Origin: Linnemannia elongata
Taxonomy: Eukaryota > Mortierellomycota > Mortierellomycetes > Mortierellales > Mortierellaceae
Direction: 5' to 3'
DNA: 64,000 nt
Assembly (NCBI GenBank): GCA_036320915.1
Contig: JAXBDG010000017.1
Coordinates: 372,001-436,000 of the forward strand
Under the pieces are notes generated by a model. The model made no database searches. It had not been told where the DNA came from and was given only the letters and a program-made list of their open reading frames with translations. Positions 57,546-64,000 of this stretch are shown piece after piece (the stretch's first letter is position 1; each line of letters starts with the position of its first letter). The translations under genes and the position numbers were made by a program.

Positions 57546-60439
57546 AGATCGCCTTGGTCGTTTCCTATCCTGATCGTCTTCACCCTGGTGGTGGTTATAA
57601 TGCTCCTCCTCACCATCATTCTCTCCTTCACGCTTACGCTTTCCGTCTCTCTCACCCTTACCCATCCGCCTCGTCTCACGTTCGTCTCTCTGTTTGTTAA
57701 CCATAACGTTCTCAACCGAGAACTCGACAATAAGACACTTCTTCTCACCAAACAGCGAGGGGTTGTTGTTTAACCAACGGAGACCAGCCAAAGCATGCGC
57801 ATGAGTTGAGTACTCCAAGAAACCGTATCCCTTCGACCGCAACTGCTTGGTGTCTCCGTCGACACGGTCCTTGGACCGAACAATCTTGGCCTGCTTGACA
57901 AATACGCGTTTGTCCCATCCCTCTGCCATCTCGTCCGTTGACAGATGTCCACGCTTGCCGTCCTTGACCTCGTTCTTGAACTTTTGGATAGCCTGCACTC
58001 CCAACTTGCGGAGATCCTTCTCGTCCATCTTGATAGGCAGGTTACGGATCGAAAGACGGGTCTTGGAGATATAAAGCGAAGGGTTGCGGGCAAGGAGAGC
58101 ACGACGAGCAGAGAACGAAGCTTGGCGCTTGGACAATTCTCCAGGCAAGATCGACTTGGCGGCGGGTGAGTCAGGGAAGATAACACCCTCACGCATCAGG
58201 TACAAGTTCCTACGGTCCTCACGCTCACGCTTCTGCTGACCAGCCTCCAACAGCGTCACGGCAGACTTCTTGTCGACAGCACGGACGACGTTGAGGACAC
58301 GTCCGTTGAGGGTAAACTTGACTGCGAGCTCTTCGGGCAAGTCAGGCTGCAAGATAGCGTGCTTGACGTGGTTGTTCTTCTTCTTCTTGTCGTTCTCGGC
58401 CTGGATGGGGTTGACAATTGCAGCGACCTTCTCAGCCTCAGCCATACAGTTGTCGGCAGCGCCCTTGTTAAAATAGCAAACAAATCCTGTTCCGCGAGAC
58501 CGTCCAGTGTCGTGATCCATTGTCACACGGCAGTAGCGCAGCTTACCCCAGTGACGGAAGAGCTCGAAAAGATCGTCCTTGGTTGCCTCGAAATCCAAGT
58601 TGCGGATGAAAAGAGTGGTGCCCTCACTGGGATCAGGGAGAACCATCTTGGCTAAATGTTGAAAGTAATATATATGTTAGAGCCAAGTTTTCCAATAAGT
58701 TGCGAATGGACGCTTGTATGGTTCCCGGAAAACGTGAACTTACTCTGCTCCTTTTCCTTAGCCTCCTCGAGGTCAAGGGCGGCCAAAGCAGCAGCATCCT
58801 CCTCCTCGGCATCCATCTCCTCGTCAGAATCCTCAGCCTCCTCGTCGTCGCTGCCCTGAAGATGGTCCAAGTCGAGCTCCTCATCCTCATCGTCAGATCC
58901 CTCCTCACCCTCCTCATCCTCCTCGTCGTCTTCATCATTCTCCTCCTCATCATCCTCGTTCTCTGCAGAAGCGTCCTCCATCTCAACATCCTGATCCTCT
59001 TCTCCTGCTGGTGCATCATCCTGTGCCTTGGCCTCAGCCTCCTCGAAACGATCCTTGGCCAATGCCCAATCGACAGCAATGGTACGCCCATGGTGCTCAG
59101 TGCCGTTCAGGGCAGCAACGGCCTTCTCAGTCGCCTCCAAATTCTCCATCTGAACAAATCCGAATCCACGGAGGGGACCTCCCTCGAACTTGCGAGGCAA
59201 GTTGACTTCGTGAACAGTGCCGTATTTGATGAAGAGGTCACGGAGCTCAGTCTCTCTGTACTTCCAGGGCAAGTTGCGGACAATCAATCGGCAACGCTTG
59301 TAGACGGAGGGTGATGCCAACAGGGCAGCGTGAAGGGCGCACGACTTGAAAATATGTCCATCCAAGGCCTGAACGGCCTGTGCGGCCAATGCGGCGGTGG
59401 AGTAAATAATATGTGCTACTCAATTGAATATGCAAAGCCAGTCGGTTAGATTCTGCCTCTTAAAACGCATGATGTCTTCCTTGAATGATCCTGCAATGAA
59501 TAGTATCCATGACTCACCAGTTCCCTCCTCGACCTGATCCTCGCCCTTCTGTTCTCCTTCAGCGGCTTCGGGGGCCTTTGTGATGACAGGGTAAATGACT
59601 TCCTTGACCTCTCCAGCCTTGCGGACCTTCTTGTAGATGTGCTTCTTGGTGATGTCCTTGCCTAATCCCTTTAACACAACAGTCTGGAAAGAGTAGCTAT
59701 AACAGAAATAAAATATAATGTTAGCGATAAGTTCTTCTTGCAAAGAGCCGTTTGATCTCCTATGTCAATATGGATATTGGTCCGTACTTCTTCTCCTTGG
59801 GTTCCTCCGTTTCTTCCTTCTTTGCCTGCTTGGGCTTGTCGTTCTTGGGCTTATCAGCCTTGGCCTTGGACTTGAACTCCTTCTTGGGTTTGTCCTCACC
59901 ATCATCTACATATTGAACGATCAATCAAAAGTGAGCAAATGTTAGCACAAACAGGAACATGATGCGCTTCAACTCACGCAACGTAACATAAAAAAAAAAA
60001 AGAAAAGAAAAAGCGGTGAAAACGTACGTGACTTCTTGACAGCCTTCTCCATGATGAGGGGTCGCTGCTTCAAGAACTTTGTTCCACGCAACTCATTAAT
60101 AGCCTTATCAGCATCTTCAGGAAGGACAAACTGCACGAATCCGAATCCCTTGTTCTTGGGGGTAGTCTTGGCAGCAGTGGCAGCAGCGGCAGCAATACCG
60201 GACTTGTTGTCTTCGGAAGAGGGAGACTCTGCAGCAATCTGCTCGGCACTGCGGTCAAGAACCACGAAGCATGAACGGACAGGTCCGACTTCGGAGAAGA
60301 AGGCCTCGAGCTGTGCGCTAGTAGCCTCGTAGGGGAGACCGCGGACGAAGAGTGTGGACTTGCTGGTGTTCTCCTCTGCGGTTGTTGCTGTTGTAGTGGT
60401 GGCGGTCTCGGCCACGACGGGTGCTGGCGTGTCCGACAT
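57228..60439 (-). CDS. NOP4: Multi-RRM nucleolar ribosome-biogenesis protein (Nop4/RBM28)
   Basis: Five minus-strand exons (60439-60028, 59905-59788, 59696-59518, 59415-58744, 58651-57228) encode 934 residues. RRM1 is in exon 1 (STLFVRGLPYEATSAQL, GFGFVQFV). A degenerate RRM2 spans exons 3-4 (TVVLKGLGKDITKKHI). RRM3 is in exon 4 (RLIVRNLPWKYRETEL, RGFGFVQM). A long Asp/Glu-rich tract follows (about 375-450). RRM4 begins exon 5 (TTLFIRNLDFEATKDDL, GTGFVCYF). A last divergent RRM contains TRLSIRNLPIKMDEKDL and SKGYGFLEYS. This series is the Nop4/RBM28 arrangement, required for 27S pre-rRNA processing in large-subunit assembly. The C terminus is an RGG/GGR repeat of about 100 residues, unusual compared with yeast Nop4 and likely to add RNA binding and arginine methylation sites. 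Confidence 0.92.
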
Positions 60440-60691
60440 TGTGTGATGTGTGAGTGAAGAGGGAAGAGGGAAGGGGGAAGGGGGAAGAGGAATGAATGAA
60501 AGGGAAGGTGACAACAATGCAAAGACCTGCAAAGGACAACAACCAGCTGCCGAAGAAACTCAGTTCAATAGTAGTGGCCACAAAAAAAAAAAAAAAAATC
60601 AAGCTATCGGTGGCTTAACAAGTTAACACTTGTTTACCAGCTGTAGGCGCAGTATTTGCATCAAATATATCTTCTTTTTATTCTAAAGTCG

Positions 60692-63600
60692 TTACATGTT
60701 GTTCTGCACCTTGAACGCGTCCCAGGCAGAGTTGAGAGTGCTGAAAATGGTATTGGCCATCATCCTCTGCTCTATCGTCGTCGACGCACTCAACTATCAA
60801 TCACAGGAGAAGGCAACGTTAGTCATATAGAAAAGAATGCACCAACGAGTCCAGAAATAAGAATGAAGGCGAAAAGAGATAGAAGCTTACCTTGTCAGGG
60901 TGCATCTTGCCGATGGCGCGCATATACTTGATCTTGACTTGCGAGGGGGTAACCAGCTCGTGCAGACCAACAGGCTTCCAGCCTACTCCCTCCCACAATA
61001 CTGATCCAAGAGATGAAATCAGCGCACGGATATTATCCTCTTTACCCGCCTTCCACATCGTCATCTTCATCTCCACTTGATCTGTCAGTCTCAGCTTCTC
61101 GTCCTCGTCCCTCTCCTGCTGGGCTGCATTCTGTCGCAACTTGCTCACTCCTTCCGATCGCGCCAACTCGGCCTTCACCTTGGCGTCGTTATTGGTCCGT
61201 TGTTGAGAAGCAAACATATCCTGCATGGGCGACGACATCGACATGCCACCCTGGCGAGCAGCCGAGACAGCGGGTTTCCTGGCGATTGGTTGAGCGAAAC
61301 CATCTGCTCCGCCACCATTGACCATAGCAATTGCCTTTTCACAACGACGTTGTCCTTCAGCAGCGTTTCGGTGTCCTGGATCAAGCTCCTTCAATTTGGC
61401 CCAGTCATCCCTGGCCTCCTTGTACTTTTCCAGGTTCTCGTACGCAGTTGCACGGCGCATCAAAGCCTTGCCCATCTGATCCTTAAGGTTGACGCCAGCG
61501 CTCTCGGGCAAGATATCCTGCACACCTTGTCCATCAGGTCCCTGCACCTGCAAGACGGTCTTGTCACATACAGATACTGTCTCGCGATACTCGCCAATCT
61601 TCAGCAGAGCAGCAGCTCGGTTGTTCTGGGTCACGATCAGAAGGATGTGACCCGATGGAAGCGACTGACCAGCTCTTGCGTAGAATTCTGCTGCTTGACC
61701 AAACTGACCCAGCTTGAAGACTTCGTTTCCTTTTTCCTTGTAATGGGTTGACTCTGCCAGCTGCTGACTGCTCGCCTGGACTAGAGTGCGGGGTGGGCGA
61801 GCGGGCTTGGGTGGGAGAGGCGAAGGAGCCCTGGTTGCCCGAGAAGCGTTGGAAGGTGTCGAAGACATTGAGCCAGACGAGAATGTAGGTGTTGACATAC
61901 CAGACTTTTGCTTGTTGGACGAGTCATCCATGGAGAACAAAGGCTGCTGGTTCCTGGATGCGGCAGCACCTCCTCGTCGAGACGACGAAACGTAGGTATC
62001 CTCGAAAGCCTCCTTTTCCTGGCGTGGCCGTGAAGGCTGCTGCTGCTGTTGTTGACGCTGCTGCTGCTGTTGACGCTGCTCCTGTTGGCGCTGCTGTTCC
62101 CGTCGGCCTCGGTATACCTCGTCCTCCTCCGAATCTGAATCTTTGTATTGGCTATGGCTGGGCTTGAACTCATCCTCGACCCACTGGTGCCGGCGGGCGG
62201 CGGTCGATTTCGGTTCTTCTGCCGTCATATCCTCCATCACCGATTGAACCTTGTCGCGGCCCTGCTTGTAGAACTCATTGGCCTTGGACAGTACAGACAT
62301 TCCAAAGACAGATGCCGTACCCACAAACTTGTCCTTTTGCTGTTGCAGCTGTTGTGCTCTCGACAGTTCCTGTTGTTGTTGTGATTGTCCTCTGCTGCCT
62401 TGGTTCCTTCTCCGCCGATCCTCCAGTGCGGGGTCGCTGTCGTCACGGTAAGGTCGTCTCTCTTCTTGCCCTCGCTCTCTTGTGCCCTGGTTGCGTCTCC
62501 TGGAGGGCATCTGGTCCTCTGCCTCGTCGTTCTGAACCAAGTATTCGATGGCGGCCTCAATATCTCGTCCGTTCTCAGTCATTGCGAGGGCCAGCCTTGC
62601 GCGTTCGGCTGAGAAGCCCATACTAACGATCTGTGCAATGTCAGCATCCTCCCTACTCACTGGCTTTGACGCTGTTGTTGCAGACCGAGGAGGCTTGGCT
62701 GCTGGTGTCCTTGAGGTTGGAGGACTGGTTCGTTGAGATGGCGATCCTGCTGGTGATGGTTGCTTCCCGATAAAAGAATTCAGAGCATCCACCGAGTCAC
62801 GCTGACGAGATGGTTTTTCCGGAGGCGCTGATTCAAAGGATCCCAAGTCAAAGACGTCGTTGCTTGAGACAGGTGTCTATTGAAAGTTTGATGACGGTGT
62901 TAGATATGGGCAGTGTGTCATTCTGTGCAACCATAAAAAAGTCGAAGCATTCGATGAATTGACAACGTCGTCAATACCTGGGCAGGTTTGGCGACAGTCG
63001 CACTGGCCAAAAAGTCTAGATCCCATGGATCAGTCACCTTGGTGGCGGATGGCTGTCCAATAGGAGGGGTATTATTCCGACTGGAGAGACAGGGGTTTTA
63101 AATGAAGCGACAGAAAGAGAGAGAGGGAGACAGAGAATATTTGTGTCAAGAATAGAACTCTGTATCAAATCGAGGGCGGTCTCAAGGTTCCATCTCGGTT
63201 GAGCAATTAAGCACACGCATTAACAGATAACCAAAAAAAATGAGCATAAAACAAAAGGTTTGGTTTGCTTACATGGAGTTCAAAGACTGGTTCTTCATGG
63301 AGGGACTATTCCGCGAGACTTGATCACCAAGGAGAGCACCGAAGGGATCCTTCGACGTAGGTGTTGAGGCCATTGTTGAAGGAGACGAATTGTTTGACCG
63401 TTCTGGCTGCAACGGTGTCATCGCTGGCGAGAGCGATCGACCGAGAACTCCTGGAGATGCAAGGTATCCTCCTGCTGGGCTCTGATTGCGCGAGAGATTG
63501 AACTGTTGCTGCTGCTGCTGCTGCTGCTGTGATGACAGTGACCGAGGCTGCGGGAACGTGGGGATCGGTGACGCAAATCCTGGTACAGGCTGAGGAGACG

Positions 63601-64000
63601 ATGTGGCAATTGGTCGTTGGAGTCCTGGAATGTTTCCTGGATCATATCCTCTTGGTGCGGTTGATGATGACGAGCTCATTGCCGGACTGAACGTCGATCG
63701 AGAAGGCTGCGAAAAACCAGAAGAGGAAGAAGAATTGAAGCTGGAAGAGCCAAACGGTGATGCAGAAGAAGCAGGTGTGGGAGAACTACTCACTGATCCC
63801 CATGAGTTGGACTGTTGCTGCTGGTCGTGCCGACGTCTCTCGTCTAGCGACATGGCGTTAAGATTCTTGGTGACTCCAGAGGAAGTGTTCTGACCAAAGG
63901 AAGACATGAGCGAGCCAAAGACGTCGTCAGCGTTCTTCTTTTGCGATGATGCGGACGAAGAGGAGATGCCGGTAGTGTTGTTACGGTAAGGCTGTGGTGC
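60692..64000 (-). CDS. SWA2: Auxilin-like clathrin-uncoating cochaperone (Swa2 type), 5' end outside window
   Basis: Exons 63273-64000 (open at the window edge), 62978-63080, 60891-62876 and 60692-60793 give 972 residues of a partial protein. The N-terminal part is disordered and carries adaptor/clathrin-type short motifs (DVFGSLM, DPFGALL, DPWDLDFL, DVFDLG). A UBA domain (IAQIVSMGFSAERARLALAM and following) comes next, then Arg/Gln-rich linkers. A TPR domain follows (YKEKGNEVFKLGQFGQAAEF, NNRAAALLKIGEYRETV, RATAYENLEKYKEARDDWAK). The protein ends in a J domain whose HPD loop (KMHPDK) lies directly at the last intron; the final exon gives LSASTTIEQRMMANTIFSTL. UBA-TPR-J order is the Swa2/Aux1 signature. 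The protein recruits Hsp70 to strip clathrin from vesicles. The frame is open to base 64000, so the start lies further right. Confidence 0.93.

Overview
The window is nuclear DNA of a filamentous fungus, most likely an early-diverging Mucoromycota/Mortierellomycota species such as a Mortierella relative. This placement is inferred from gene content and style, not from a search. The genes carry short GT-AG introns (about 50-140 nt, a few longer), C-rich third codon positions, pyrimidine-rich leaders and long A/T runs. No rRNA, tRNA, CRISPR array or intact transposon was found. Twenty protein-coding loci and one probable pseudogene are described. Exon joins were worked out by hand from splice sites and reading phase, and all are phase-consistent.

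Left part (1-21.4 kb): a TAN1/THUMPD1-type tRNA acetylation adaptor (minus) is divergent from the decapping enhancer EDC3 (plus). They are followed on the plus strand by a p24 cargo receptor (ERV25 type), a very glutamine-rich four-finger C2H2 factor behind a 3-kb leader region, a mitochondrial pyrimidine-nucleotide carrier (RIM2 type) and an amino acid permease.

Middle part (22.3-46.7 kb): this is the accessory-looking zone. Two tandem Kelch-ectodomain/single-TM receptor-like genes lie on the minus strand. The second is probably broken, and the pair shares a nearly identical 174-bp tract centred on a GC-AG intron. A 280-bp foldback/MITE-like element sits between them. Then come an NADPH-dependent FMN reductase, an F-box/LRR protein, a long coiled-coil protein, a six-exon HSL-type esterase, a nine-exon uncharacterised protein with a PD-(D/E)XK nuclease-like core and a duplicated small exon, an EI24/RRT8-like membrane protein and a HIT-family hydrolase.

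Right part (48-64 kb): an O-fucosyltransferase-like type II membrane protein, a small unknown ORF, the mitochondrial phosphatase GEP4, a secreted and probably GPI-anchored PL14-type polysaccharide lyase, an acidic/lysine-rich probable nucleolar protein, the ribosome-biogenesis RRM protein NOP4/RBM28, and an auxilin (SWA2 type) that runs off the right edge. Gene order looks like ordinary fungal synteny without functional clustering. Two loose pairings stand out: cell-surface glycan genes (fucosyltransferase and PL14) and ribosome-biogenesis genes (the Noc1/CEBPZ-like protein convergent with NOP4).
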